This document shows, one piece after another, positions 12,189 through 25,800 of a stretch of DNA of 64,000 nucleotides. This DNA comes from Orientallactaga sibirica (lineage: Eukaryota; Chordata; Mammalia; Rodentia; Dipodidae). A program made the translations under genes and the position numbers. Location: NCBI GenBank assembly GCA_036365145.1, contig JAEOAD010000888.1:2459501-2523500 (forward strand), in the 5' to 3' direction. The notes below the pieces were generated by a model, which did not search any database, was not told where the DNA came from, and worked only from the letters and a program-made list of their open reading frames with translations. Numbering within the stretch: position 1 is the stretch's first letter; each line of letters begins with the position of its first letter.

Positions 12189-13382
12189 AAGAGGACAGAA
12201 ATAAGTCATAGGGAAACCACTTTTCTGGACAATGGAACACTCAGAAGTCATAGATTGTTACTAGTGCCAGGGAGGGGGGATACCTTCCAGTGAGTTGTTG
12301 GCCGGGGAGGTCACAGATAACCCCAAAACATTATAGGCCGTTGCCAAGGCCCTTGGTTTCCCACCAGGAATAGATGGTAAGACCCTATTGCTGAAGACTC
12401 CACACACTTGGGTGCCAAGGTCACTGAGAAATCCTGCTGGAGCTGAGCTGAAAGCCTCCTCCAGGTGGACCAGTTGACAAAGTTGGAAAAAGCTACACTG
12501 CATGCAGTTCAATAATGGAAGAGAGAAAACACCAGTGAGGTACTCAACAGTGAACAACACTGCAAGCTTTAAATTTGGCCAGCCAGGTCAAATGAGCCAA
12601 CGGGTGCAATAGTGGCATGCCTGTTATGGGGGAAACCAACTGCTCTCTAATTGGACCAGAGGCCTGATATGAAAAACCTACGACAGGGGTAGTCATGAGC
12701 CTTAGGGGTGTAACGTTTGCTGGTGTCAAGCTAAATGTGTATGCTATGCTCACCAAACTGCCCAGTAAGCACTTTGTTAATGTCCACACCCATATATTAA
12801 TGCTACTCTCACTTATGGTTAGAGAAGCTTCTCTTTTCAGATGCTGGTGACCTTGGGATGACTCAGAAGGCACCATGGTGCTGAGAAGTGACAGAGGAGT
12901 GCTCAGCATGGAAACATCTCAAACACACCTTTCAAGGCTCAGGGTCCATTGCAGAAGAAGGGGCGGAAAGAATGTAAGAGCCAAAGGAAGAGTAGGACTC
13001 CTTACAACATGCTCCTCCAGACACAAAATGGCCTGGATATCCATGACCTCACAGTGCCTGACACTACCCACACAAGACCATCATAACAGGAGGAAAAGAT
13101 TATGACATCAAACTGAAAAGAGAGATTGATTGAGAGGAGGAGGGGATATGGAGAGTGAAGTTTCACAGGGGAAAGTGGGGGGAGAGAGGGAAGTACCATG
13201 GGATATTGTCTACAATTAAAAAAGTTGTCAATAATAAAAAAAAAAAGCCGGGCATGGTGGCACACGCCTTTAATCCCAGCACTAGGGAGGCAGAGGTAGG
13301 AGGATTGTCGTGAGTTTGAGGCCACCCTGAGAATACATAGTGAATTCCAGGTCAGCCTGGACCAGAGTGAGACCCTACCTCG

Positions 13383-13419
<37 letters not shown>

Positions 13420-16172
13420 AAAAAAAAAAAAATAAGGGCCAGACATGGTGGTACATGCCTTTAATCCCAGCACTCGGGAGGCAGAGGTAGGAGGATCGCC
13501 ATGAGTTCAAGGCCACCCTGAGACTCCATAGTGAATTCTAGGTCAGCTTGGGCTAGGGTGAGACCCTACTTCAAAAACCAAAATAAATAAATAAATAAAT
13601 AAAATAAATAAAAAACTTATGGCCTAAGATAGGGTCTATCTTGAAATATATTTCATGGGCACATGAAAAGAATGTGGATTCCAGTGTCAGATGGGATATT
13701 CTGTCTGTGTCCATTAGGTGCATTTGTTTTTCAAACCTATGATCCTTATTGATTTTCTGCCTGGATGGTACATTGTAGAAAGTAGGTCATTGAAGTCATC
13801 TATGATTATTTGAATTAAATCGATTATTTGAATTATTTGAAAAAAAAAATCAGCTGGGCATAGTGGCTCATGCCTTTAAAAATCCTAGCATTCGGGAGGC
13901 AGAGGTGGGAGGATCGCCATGAGTTTGAGGCCACCCTGAGACTACATAATTAATTCCAGGTCAGCCTGGAAAAAAATCAAAAAAAAAAAAAATCAAACAA
14001 AAAATAACAACAAAACCCACTACTACAATAGGTTCACCAAATGTTCTACATGTAAGTATTTTCCAGACATCTTAAACAAACACGAGAAGGATCTCGCTTC
14101 ACCCCAGACACAGCTTTAGTACTTCCTCAAAATAATGCCACATAGAGCCGGGCGTGGTGGCACACGCCTTTAATCCCAGTACTTGGGAGGCAGAGGTAGG
14201 AGGATCACCTTGAGTTCAAGGCCACCCTGAGACTACACAGTTAATTCCAGGTCAGCCTGGGCCAGAGTGAGACCCTACCTCGACAAACCAAAAATAAATA
14301 AATAAAATAAAATAATAATAATAATAATAATAATGCCACATACAGGGCACTGGAGAGATAGAAAGCCCAACAGGTACAAAAACACTTACTGGTAAACCTG
14401 CCAGCCCACTGCCACTTGGGTATTACAGCAGAAAGAGACACTGGCGCACCCCTCAAGCCCCCTTCAAGCACAAATAAAAACTAAGCTGAGCATGGTGGTA
14501 CATGCTTTTAATCCCAGCACTTGGAATGCAGAGGTAGGAGGATCACTGAGTACGAGGATCACTGAGTAGGAGGCCATCCTGAGACTACATAGTGAATTCC
14601 AGGTCACTTCAGGGTACAGCAAGACCCTACCTTGAAAACCAAAACCAAAACCAAAACCAAAAAAAAAAAAAAAAAAAAACAACCAACCAACCAACCAACC
14701 AAAAAAAAGGCTGGAGAGATGGTTTAGCAGTTAAAGCGCTCACCTGCAAAGCCAAAGGACCCAGGTTAGAGTCTCCAGGACCCACGTAAGACAGATCACA
14801 AAGTGGCACATGTGTCTGGAGTTTGTTTGCAATGGCTGGAGGCCCTGACATGTCCATTTTTTCTCTCTCTCAAATAAATATTAAAAAAAAAAAAAACTTA
14901 AATAGAAAATTTCCCACACACAAACTAGATGCTCAACTATTATTGGAGTAAGGTTGAGGTTCACTGTTATAGTGTCTCCGTCCGTCCGTCCCTCCCCCCC
15001 CAATAAATAAAATAAATAATAAAAATATATAAAAAGTAACCAGGCATGGTGGCACACACCTTTAATCCCAGAACTCAGGAGACAGAGGTTGAGAATTGCT
15101 GTGAGTTCACGGCCACCCTGAGACTACTCAGTGAATTCCAGGTCAGCCATAGAGTGAGACCCCCTCTCTCCCCTCAATAAATAAAATAAAAATAAAAATA
15201 TTAAAAAAAAAACTTAAATAGAAAATTTCCCACACACAAACTAGATGCTCAACTATTATTGGAGTAAGGTTGAGTCCGTCCGTCCCTCCCCCCCCAATAA
15301 ATAAAATAAATAATAAAAATATATAAAAAGTAACCAGGCATGGTGGCACACACCTTTAATCCCAGAACTCAGGAGACAGAGGTAGGAGAATTGCTGTGAG
15401 TTCACGGCCACCCTGAGACTACTCAGTGAATTCCAGGTCAGCCTGAGCTAGAGTGAGACCCTACCTCAAAAAACCAAAAGAAAAAAAAAAAAGGGCGAGA
15501 GAGATAGCATAGTGGTGGTTAAGGTGCTTGACTAAGAAACCTAAGGACTCAGGCAGGTTTGATTTCCTAGTACTCATGTAAGCCAGATGCACAATGTGGC
15601 ACATGCTTTTGCAGTGGCTAGAGGTCGTGGTGCACCCATTTTTCCCCTCTTTGTCTCTCTCTCATATAAATAACTAAAATTCCCCCCCCCCAAAATTAAC
15701 TGGGAGCCGGGCGTGGTGGCACACGCCTTTAATCCCAACACTCGGGAGGCAGAGGTAGGAGGATCACCGAGAGTTTGAGGCCACCCTGAGACTACATAGT
15801 GAATTCCAGGTCAGCCTGAGCCAGAGTGAGACCCTACCTCGGAAAACCAAAAAAAAAATAAAAAATAAAAAAATAACTGGGCATGGTGGTGTGCATCTTT
15901 AATCCCAGCACTTGGGAGGATGAAGTAGGATAGCTTTGAGTTCGAGGACAGCCTGAGACTACGGTGAATTCTGGGGTCAGTCTGGACTAGAGTGAGACCC
16001 TACCTCAAAAAAATAAAAACAAAAGCTGGGCGTGGTGGCGCAAATCTTTAATTCCAGCACTCAAGAGGCAGAGGTAGGAGGATTGCCGTGAGTTCGAGGC
16101 CACCCTGAGAATACAGAGTGAATTTCAGGTCAGCCTGGGCTACAGCAAGACCCTACCTTGAAAAACCAAAAA

Positions 16173-16207
<35 letters not shown>

Positions 16208-19200
16208 ATACAAAATTAAAAATTGAAGGCTGGAGAGATGGCTTAGAGGTTAAGGAACTTGTTTGCAAAGCCTAAGGACCCAGGTTCAATTTTCCAGTAT
16301 CCATATAAACCAGATGTACAAGGTGGCACAAGCTTCTGGAGGTATCTGCAGTGGCTACAGGCTCTGGAATGCCCATTTTCTCTCTCTCTGCCTCAAATTA
16401 AAAATATATATATAATTGTTAAAAAATTAATAAATAAATAAAAATTGAAAATATAGCTGAGTGAGTTCAAGGCCACCCTGAGACGACATAGTGAATTCCA
16501 GGTCAGCCTGGGCTAGAGTGAGACTACCTTGAAAACCAAAAAAGGAAAGAAAGAAAATATGACTTAAATTTAGTACATTATCAACTTTGCAATTCTGGAG
16601 GAGCTAGTTTACCCACACAGAGGACAAGGGCTGCTCCTGGCCTCTCCTCCACCTACCTGCACTGGTGGGTCTGCATGTTGAATGTTGTCTTGTAGGTGGC
16701 TCATGAGCATGAGATCCCGGGCCTGATACCAGCGGGAGTGTAGAGCATGATGGTAGATGTGGCAGAGGATGGCACACGTGCGGATCCGGTCTGTGCGGTC
16801 TTTGGCGTAGATATACTTACAGAGCCTTTCCATTAAGACAGCTGAGTCCTCGCCTTCATTTTCTGCCTGATCTTGCTCAGACTAGGGAGTAAGGGAAGTT
16901 GGTAGAGATGGATATCCAGCAAAGATGATGGACTTTAAATGATTTAGGCTCTAGTAACACAAGACTAGACTAGATTAGACTCTATTCATCCTCACTGTAC
17001 TCTACTTCCCTCTCTGCTCCACCTCAGAAGATCCACAATAATGACTTGCCATCAAGTCCTAACAGACAAGGAGGACAGTCACACAATTCTCACTGCTGAC
17101 ATGACTGCCAAGTACTCTCACCTTTGAGGAGCCTTCAGGGGGCGTAAGCTGCCGTTGATGGGCTTTGTAATCAAACTTGTAATAGGTGTGCAGGATGCGT
17201 CTGAGGTAGATCCGGCAGATCTCATCTGTGGTACCCTTCTCCTCCAGGTAGCGCTGCACACGCTCAATGATGGCACATACCTGAGCCTCATCTTTCAGGT
17301 GCTCCACATACTCTGGCAGGGAGAACACCCACACTTATGTCAGCCAGTCATACTTTCCCATTTGTGTCCTCACTGTGGCCCTAAAACACCATCCTCTCCT
17401 ACGACCTTGTCATCCCATCCCACAGCTTACGAAAATTACTGACCTTAGTCAGCAAGGGTTGATGAAATCTAGCACTTTGTTTTCCCTCCCACCATTCTAT
17501 TAACCTCTTCACACTCAAGCCATTTTTTTATTCCTAGAATGTACCAACCTCACTTTATTTTTAATGTTCTTTTTTGGTTGGTTGTTTTTTTGTTTTTCAA
17601 GGTAGGGTCTCACTCTAGCTCAGGCTGACCTGGAATTCACCATGTAGTTTCAGGCTGGCCTTTAACTCATGGCAATCCTCCTACCTCTGCCTCCCAAGTG
17701 CTGGGATTAAAGACGCGCGTCACCATGCCCAGCTTCTAGTTTTAGTATTCTTATTTATTTGCAAGCAGAGATAGAAGAGAAAAAGACAAAGAATGGGCAC
17801 ACCAGGGCTTCCAGCCACTGCAAAAGAACTCCAGATGCAACTTCTGGTTAAGATGGAGGCATAGGAACCATGCCAAAACAGGCTAGGGGAAAAAAAGCAA
17901 AAAAAAAAAAAAAAAAAAACAAAAACAAAAACAAAACAAAAAACCCCCCAACAGAATACACTCTTCTACTAAAAAGTGAGGTGTATAGTAAATTACAAAC
18001 GGCAACAGAGAAGTAGGAGAGATCCAGAGCGCTTAGAGCCCACAGAAGCGGGCAGAAGTGGCTCCAAAGCTGTGGCGAGTTCCATGCTGTGGCAGGCGCC
18101 AGGCTCCGGCTGAGCTGCGGGATTTTAAAGCCAGGTAAGGGGATTCTCCACTCATACTGGCCTCCTCGCAAACTCAAGAAACATGGAAGGAGGACAGCAG
18201 AGACCAACGGAGCAGCTTGTGAGGAAGAGGATCGCATGGATGAGCAGACGGACCTCAGCCGCCATTCACAGCCTCCTCTCCCCCACCACCAGCCCAAGCG
18301 CCGGCAAGCACCACAGACCTGGGAAAGAAAGCTCACCTACCCAGCATTCGGCACGATTAAAGCAGTGACCCAGACTCAGCCGGCCTTCCTGAGCCCAAAA
18401 CACAGCAAAGAAGGACCCAAGCAGCCTTACAGCATAGCTGAGACCAAAACCGTCCCAAAAGGTAACTTGGATTACACCAGGTCAGTATCCACCACATAAG
18501 CCCGATGTATAGGCTTGCATTGGAAGCACTAATTGCACCTTACATGCCAGGGTAAATTATATGTTAAACCTGATGGACGGTCAGATCTGACACTCGTAAA
18601 TAAGCTGTATTTTGGGCTGCTCATCTGTTGCTTCCTGATTTACAGTGCCTTTTTTTCCTCTTCTGTCAATCGTTGGGAAAGGGTCTCACTTGGTCACAAG
18701 CTGACCTTGGAACCTTCTACAGACCAGAAATCGTAGCCTCCCAGTTGACAGGATTAAGGGTGTGGGGCAACACACATCCTTAGGGACTGTGACGGTATTA
18801 AAGGATCTGTTTGTCATAACACCTATTTTTGCACAAATACTCTGTGCTGTATTTCATTGAATGGGTACATTGTTTAGTTAAATTTTTTAGAATTTGACTG
18901 TATTCTCTGTTTCATTCAGCCTACTTCAATACTCTCATAGCAGGCAAACCCAACACCTAGGGTCACTTTTGTGATTACTCTGAGAGTCTTAAGAGCCACA
19001 CCTAGCACCTTAAGCTACTACCCTGAAGATATATAATACCAGATTGATTGACACATCTAATATTACTGCAGATAATTAGAAAACCCAAGCATTAATCCAA
19101 AATGCAAAAATCTCTACATTATAATGCAAGAAACACAAAAAAATCAAGACAATATAAATCCACCAAAAAGTATTAATGTGAAGCCGGGCGTGGTGGCGCA

Positions 19201-22200
19201 CGCCTTTAATCCTAGCACTTGGGAGGCAGAGGTAGGAGGATCGCCGAGAGTTCGAGGCCACCCTGAGACTACATAGTTAATTCCAGGTCAGCCTGGACCA
19301 GAGTGAGACCCTACCTCACAAAATCAAAAAAAAAAAAAAAAAAAAAAAAAGTATTAATGTGTCAGAAAGGACCTTCAGTGAGAATGAATTAGAGGAAATG
19401 CCTGAGAAAGATTTCAAAAGAATGATTATAAATATGTTCAAAGAACTAAAAGAGGAAATGAAAGGATTCAAAGAAAACACAGAAAACCAACTTAATGAAA
19501 TAAGGAGGTCAATACTAGACATAAACTTGGAAATAGAAAGAATAAAGAAAACCCAGTCAGAAATACTAACAATAAAGAGCACAGTCAGTGAAATTAAAAA
19601 CTGTAGAAAATCTCTCTAGTAGAATGGATGAAGGAGAGAACAGAATATCTAAACTAGAAGACCAGATGGCAGATCTAATACAGTCCAACAAAGAGAAAGA
19701 CAAAATAATAGGAAGGTATGAATGGGAATTTCAAGATATTCAGGACACTATGAAAAGATCAAACATAAGAATTCAAGGGATAGTTGAAGGAGAAGAATCT
19801 CACTCCAAAGGCATAGTAGGTGTTTTCAACAAAATCATAGAAGAAAACTTCCCCCAAACTGGGAAAGAGATGCCAATGCAGATACAGGAAGCCTTTAGAA
19901 CACCAAATAGACAAAACCTGGAAAGAACCTCTCCCCACCATATTATAATTAAACTACCAAACATACAAATCAAAGAAAGTATATTGAAAGCAGCTAGAGA
20001 GAAAAAGCAAGTCACCTACAAAGGCAAGCCCATCAGAATCACAGCAGATTACTCAACACAAACTTTAAAAGCCAGAAGGGCTTGGAGTGAGGTATTCTAA
20101 GTTCTGAAAGATTAAAAACTGTCAACCAAGCCAGGCGTGGTGGTGCACACCTTTAATCCCAGCACTTGGGAGGCAGAGGTAGGAGGATCGCCGTGAGTTC
20201 GAGGCCACCCTGAGACTACATAGTGAATTCCAGGTCAGCCTGAGCTAGAGTGAGACCCTACCTCGAAAAACAAAAACAAAAACAAACAAACAAACAAACA
20301 AACAAACAAAAAAAAAAACCTGTCAACCAAGATTACTTTATCCTGCAAAGCTATCTATCCAAATTGATGGAGAAATAAGGACATTCCACAACAAAGACAG
20401 GCTAAAGGAATTTATGGCAACTAAACAAGCTCTACAGAAAATACTTACAGGAATCATTCATGCTGAAGAGAAAGCAAAACACACACAGCAGGAAATAGGA
20501 AAAAATAAACCATACTCAAATAACAGTTAAAACAAGTGAGTAAAGCGAAAACAGGAAGAACTACAAAACAAGAAGAATGGTGAGAGCAAATACATATCTT
20601 TCAATAATAACTCTTAATATCAATGGCCTCAATGCCCCAACCAAAAGACACAGACTTACAGACTGGATTAAAAAGCAGGATCCTGCCATCTGTTGCCTCC
20701 AGGAAACTCATCTCTCAATAAAAGAAACCTTCTTAGGGTGAAAGGTTGGAACAAAGTATTCCAAGCAAATGGGCCGAGGAAACAAGCAGGGGTTGCTATC
20801 CTAATTTCTGACAGGATAGACTTCAAACCAACATTAGTGAGGAAAGATAAAGAAAGTCACTTTAAACTGATTAAAGGAACACTCCAACAGGAGGACATTA
20901 CAATCCTAAAGATATATGCTCCTAACATGGGGGCTCCCAATTTCACCAAACACTATTGGACTTAAGGTCAGAGATAACTCCTAACACAATAGTAGTGGGT
21001 GACTTCAATACCCTACTCTCATCACTTGACAGGTCTACCCAGCAAAAAATAAACAGAGAGACATCTACATTAAATGATATCATGGAAGAAATGGACCTAA
21101 CAGATATATACAGAACATTCCATCCAAATGCTGCAGAATATACATTTTTCTCAGCAGTACATGGGACATTGTCTAAAATAAATCATATAATAGGACACAA
21201 ATCAAATCTTAACAAATACAGGAAAATTGAAATAATCCTTTGTACGCTATCTGACCACAATGGGATTAAACTGCAAATCAGCAACAAGAAAAACTACAGA
21301 CTAAACAGTACATTATTGAATGATGTATGGGTCATTGAAGAAATTAAAAAGGAAGTCAAGAAATTCATAGAATCAAATGATGATGAGAATACAACATACC
21401 AAAACCTTTGGGACACAATGAAGGCAGTCCTACGAGGGAAATTTACAGCTCTAAGTGCCTATATTAAGAAATTAGAGAGTTCACAACTAAACAATTTAAT
21501 GCTTCACCTCAAGGCCTTGGAAAGAGAAGAACAAGGCAAACCAAAAATCAGTAGACGGGAAGAAATAATAAAGGTTAGGGCAGAAATTAATGAAATGGAA
21601 ACCAAAAAAACAATAAAGAAAAAAAATCAATGAAACAAAGAGTTGGTTCTTTGAAAGGATAAACAAGATTGACAAACCCTTAACAAATCTGACCGAAAGA
21701 AAGAGAGACAAAAATTGATAAAATTAGCGATGAAAAAGGCAACATCACAACAGATACCAAAGAAATTCAGAAAATTATACGGACATACTTTAAGAATACA
21801 TATGCCTCTAAGTTTGAAAGAAATGATTTCCTTGATTTATATGACCTACCAAAATTAAATCAAGATGAGATAGACCATTTAAATAGACCTATAACAACCA
21901 CAGAGATCCAAGCAGTTATAAAAAGTCTCCCAACTAAAAAAAGCCCAGGCCCAGATGGATTCACTGCTGAATTTTACCAGACATTCCTGGAAGATCTAAC
22001 ACCAATGCTTCTCAAACTTTTCCATAAAATAGAAAAGGAAGGAATTCTACTGAAATCCTTCTATGAAGCCTCCATCACCCTGATACCCAAACCGGACAAA
22101 GACAGATCAAAAAAAGAAATTACAGACCAATCTCCCTCGTGAACATAGATGCAAAAATACTCAACAAAATACTGGCAAACAGAATACAAGAATATATCAG

Positions 22201-22819
22201 AAAGATTATTCACCCTGACCAAGTAGGCTTTATCCCAGAGATGCAGGGATGGTGCAACATATGCAAATTCATAAATGTAATACACCATGTAAATAGTCTG
22301 AAGGACAAAAATCACATGGTCATCTCAATAGATGCAGAAAAGGCATTTGACAAAATCCAACACCCCTTCATGGTGAAAGTATTACAGAAACTGGGAATAG
22401 AAGGAACATATCTCAACATAATAAGCTATTTATGACAAACCTACAGCCAACATAATACTAAATGGGGAAAAACTTGAAGCTTTTCCTCTAAATTCAGGAA
22501 CAAGACAAGGGTGTCCACTTTCCCCACTACTATTTAATATAGTACTGGAAGTCTTAGCCATAGCAATAAGGCAAGAGACACTCATAAAAGGGATACAAAG
22601 TGGAAGGAAAGAGATCAAATTATCATTATTTGCAGACGATATGATTCTATACATAACAGACCCTAAAGACTCTACCAGCAAACTGTTAGAGCTGATAAAC
22701 ACTTTTAGCAACATAGAAGGATACAAAATAAACACACAGAAATCAGTAGCGTTTCTATACACTAACAACAAACATGCAGAGGATGAAATCAGGGAATCTC
22801 TCCCATTCACAATTGCCTC

Positions 22820-22850
<31 letters not shown>

Positions 22851-25800
22851 GGAATAAACTTAACCAAGGAAGTGAAGGATCTCTACAATGAGAAGTTTAA
22901 AAAACTCGAGCGACAAATTGCAGAAGACACAAGGAAATGGAAAGACATCCCATGCTCCTGGATTGGAAGAATCAATATTGTGAAAATGTCAATCTTACCA
23001 AAAGCAATCTACACATTTAATGGGATCCCCATTAAAATCCCAATAGCATTCTTCACAAAAATAGAAAAAACAATCCTAAAATTCATCTGGAAACACAAAA
23101 AACCTTGAATAGCCAAAACAATTTTGTGCAACAAAAATCAGGCTGGTGGTATAACCATACCCGATTTTAAGTTATATTACAAAGCCATAGTAACAAAAAC
23201 AGCATGGTACTGGCACAAGGACAGACAGGTAGATCAATGGAACAGAATAGAAGACCCAAATATTAATCCAGGCAGCTACAGCCACCTGATTTTGGACAAA
23301 AATGCCAAAAATATTCATTGGAGAAAAGATAGCCTTTTTAACAAGTGGTGCTGAGAAAACTGGACATCTGTATGTAAAAGGATAAATGTAGATCCTTGTC
23401 TCTCTCCATGCACAAGACTCAAGTCCAAATGGATCAGGGACCTTAATATCAGACCTGAGACTCTGAAACTGCTAGAGGAAAAGGTAGGGGAAACCCTTCA
23501 ACATATTGGCATAGGCAAAGACTTTCTGAATATAACTCCAATTGCTTAGCAAATAAAACCACTAATCAACCACTGGGACCTTATGAAATTACAAAGCTTT
23601 TGCACAGCAAAAGACACTGTGAATAGAGCAAAAAGACAACCTACAGAATGGGAGAAAATCTTTGCCAGCTATACATCTGACAGAGGATTAATATCCAGAA
23701 TATATAAAGAACTCAAAAAACAGAATAATAAGAATTCAAACAACCCAGTTAAAAAATGGGCTATGGAACTAAATAGAGAATTCTCAGCAGATGAAATACA
23801 GATGGCATATAAACGTCTAAAAAAGTGTTCCACATCCTTAGCCATCAGGGAAATGCAAATTAAAACCACTTTGAGATTCCATTTCACTCCTGTCAGAATG
23901 GCTACCATCAAGAAAACAAATGACAATAAGTGTCCTGGCATGGATGCGGAAAAAAAGAAACACTTCTACACTGTTGGTGGGAATGTAAGCTGGTCCAGCC
24001 GTTTTGGAAATCAGTGTGGAGGTTCTTGAGACAGCTAGAAATAGATTTACCATATGATCCAGCTATAACACTCCTAGGCATATATCCAGAAGACTCTTCT
24101 CACTACCTTAGAGATACTTGCACAACCATGTTTAATGCTGCGCTATTCAAAATAGCTAGGAAATGGAAGCAGCCTAGATGTCCCTCCACAGATGAATGGA
24201 TAATAAAGATGTGGTACATTTACACAATGGAGTTCTACTCAGTGGTAAAGAAAAATGAAATTATGAACTTTGCTGGGAAATGGATGGATCTGAAAAGATT
24301 ATACTAAGTGAGGTAACCTAGGCTCAGAAAGCCAAACGTCACATGTTCTCTCTCATATGTGGATCCTAACTACAAATGTATAAACTTGTGTGTGAACTGG
24401 AACCAAAAATAGGTACCAGAAACCAGTAAGCTGGTAAAAGGCTATAAGGGAGGGAGGAAAGGGAAGGACTTAAGTGTATGGTATTGCACATATGTAAGTA
24501 GAAGAACAGATTACAGGGAGGGGAATGGCCTAAGTAAGGCCATGGGAAGAGAATGCGTAAAAGGGGGAGCGTCAATCTAAATTCAAGATATTGTAAATAA
24601 GACTTATGTAAATCTACTTATTTGAATAATGGCACATCTAGAAGCTGTAGACTGTTACTAGAAAATTTCAGTGCCTGGGCTGGGATACCTTCCAGTGAGT
24701 TGTTGGCCAAGGAGGTCCCAGTAGTCTCCAAAACATTAAAGGCTTTTGCCAAAGCCCTTGGTTTCCCTTGAGAAACAGATAGTAAGACCCTATTGCTGAA
24801 GACATCTCTTGCCTGAGAGGCAAGGTCACTGAGAAAGCAAGCTGGTGCAGAGCAGAAAACCTTCTCCCTGTAGACCAGCCAACTGAAAGCTGGAAAAAGC
24901 TGCACTGCATGCAGCCGTATGGGAGACAGAAGTCATCAGCAGTGAAAATAGTGGACATTGAATATTCAAGTTTGGCCATACAGGCCCAATGACTGAACGG
25001 GTGCAATAGTGGCATCTCTACTCTTGGGGTAACCAACTGCTCCATAATTGGACTGAAGGCCCTCTCTATGGGAGGGAATACATGCCTGGTAGTGAAAAAC
25101 CTAAGCAAAAGTGTATGGCAGGTGAGGTCATGAGCCTTAGGGGTATAAAGCCTGCTCTTGTCTGACTAAATGTATATATTATTCCCACCAAGCTGCCTTG
25201 GGGGCACTACACTTATTGTTCACGTTCACATATTAACACTACTCTCACTTCTGGTTAGAGAAGCTTCTCTTTTCAGATGGCGATGACCACTGGGATCACC
25301 AAAAGACAACATAGTGCTGAGAAGGGATGGAGGAGTGCCCAGCACTGAAACACCTCTGTTACCCTCCAAGGGTGACAAGGCTCAGGGACCATTGCAGAAG
25401 AGGGGGCGGATAGAATGGAAGAGCCAAAGGAAGGGTATGACTTCTTACAATGCAACTGCCCAGACAGAAATTGGCCTTGATATCCATGACCTTGCAGTGC
25501 CTAGCAATACCATCGCAAGACCCTCAAAATGAAAGAAAAAGATGATGACATCAAATTAAAAGAAAGACTAATGGAGAGAGGGAGGGGATATGATGGAGAT
25601 TGGTGTTCTAAAGTGGAATGGGGGGAGGGGAGGGAAATATCATATGTTTTTTGTATGTAGGTATAGAAGGTGTCAATAAAAAAATTAATAATTAAAAAAA
25701 AAGAACTCCAGATGCATATGCCACTTGTGCATCTTGGCTTTACATGGGTACTAAGGAATTGAACACAAGTCCTTATGGTTTTGCAGGCAAGCACCTTAAC

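Larger units (their letters stand above)
17840..25698 (+). mobile_element. Full-length, inactive L1 (LINE-1) retrotransposon
   Basis: The element is 7.86 kb, including SINEs inserted later. It is flanked by an 18-bp target-site duplication, AAAAGAACTCCAGATGCA, at 17822-17839 and 25699-25716. Order: 5' UTR from ACTTCTGGTTAAGATGGAGG, ORF1 region (about 19.1-20.1 kb), ORF2 (20577-24307), a long 3' UTR (24308 to about 25685) and a short A-rich tail. It lies antisense to EIF3C in intron 12. Both ORFs are broken by SINE insertions, frameshifts and stops, so it cannot make its own proteins. Confidence 0.93.

Noticed and set aside
11870..13240. A new about 1-kb dispersed gene-like repeat
   Set aside because: The same unit ends the full-length L1 at 17840-25698, so it is an L1 3' UTR.
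18089..18499. A plus-strand 136-codon open frame as a host gene
   Set aside because: It is within the L1 5' UTR region, bounded by the L1 target-site duplication, and has no recognisable domain.
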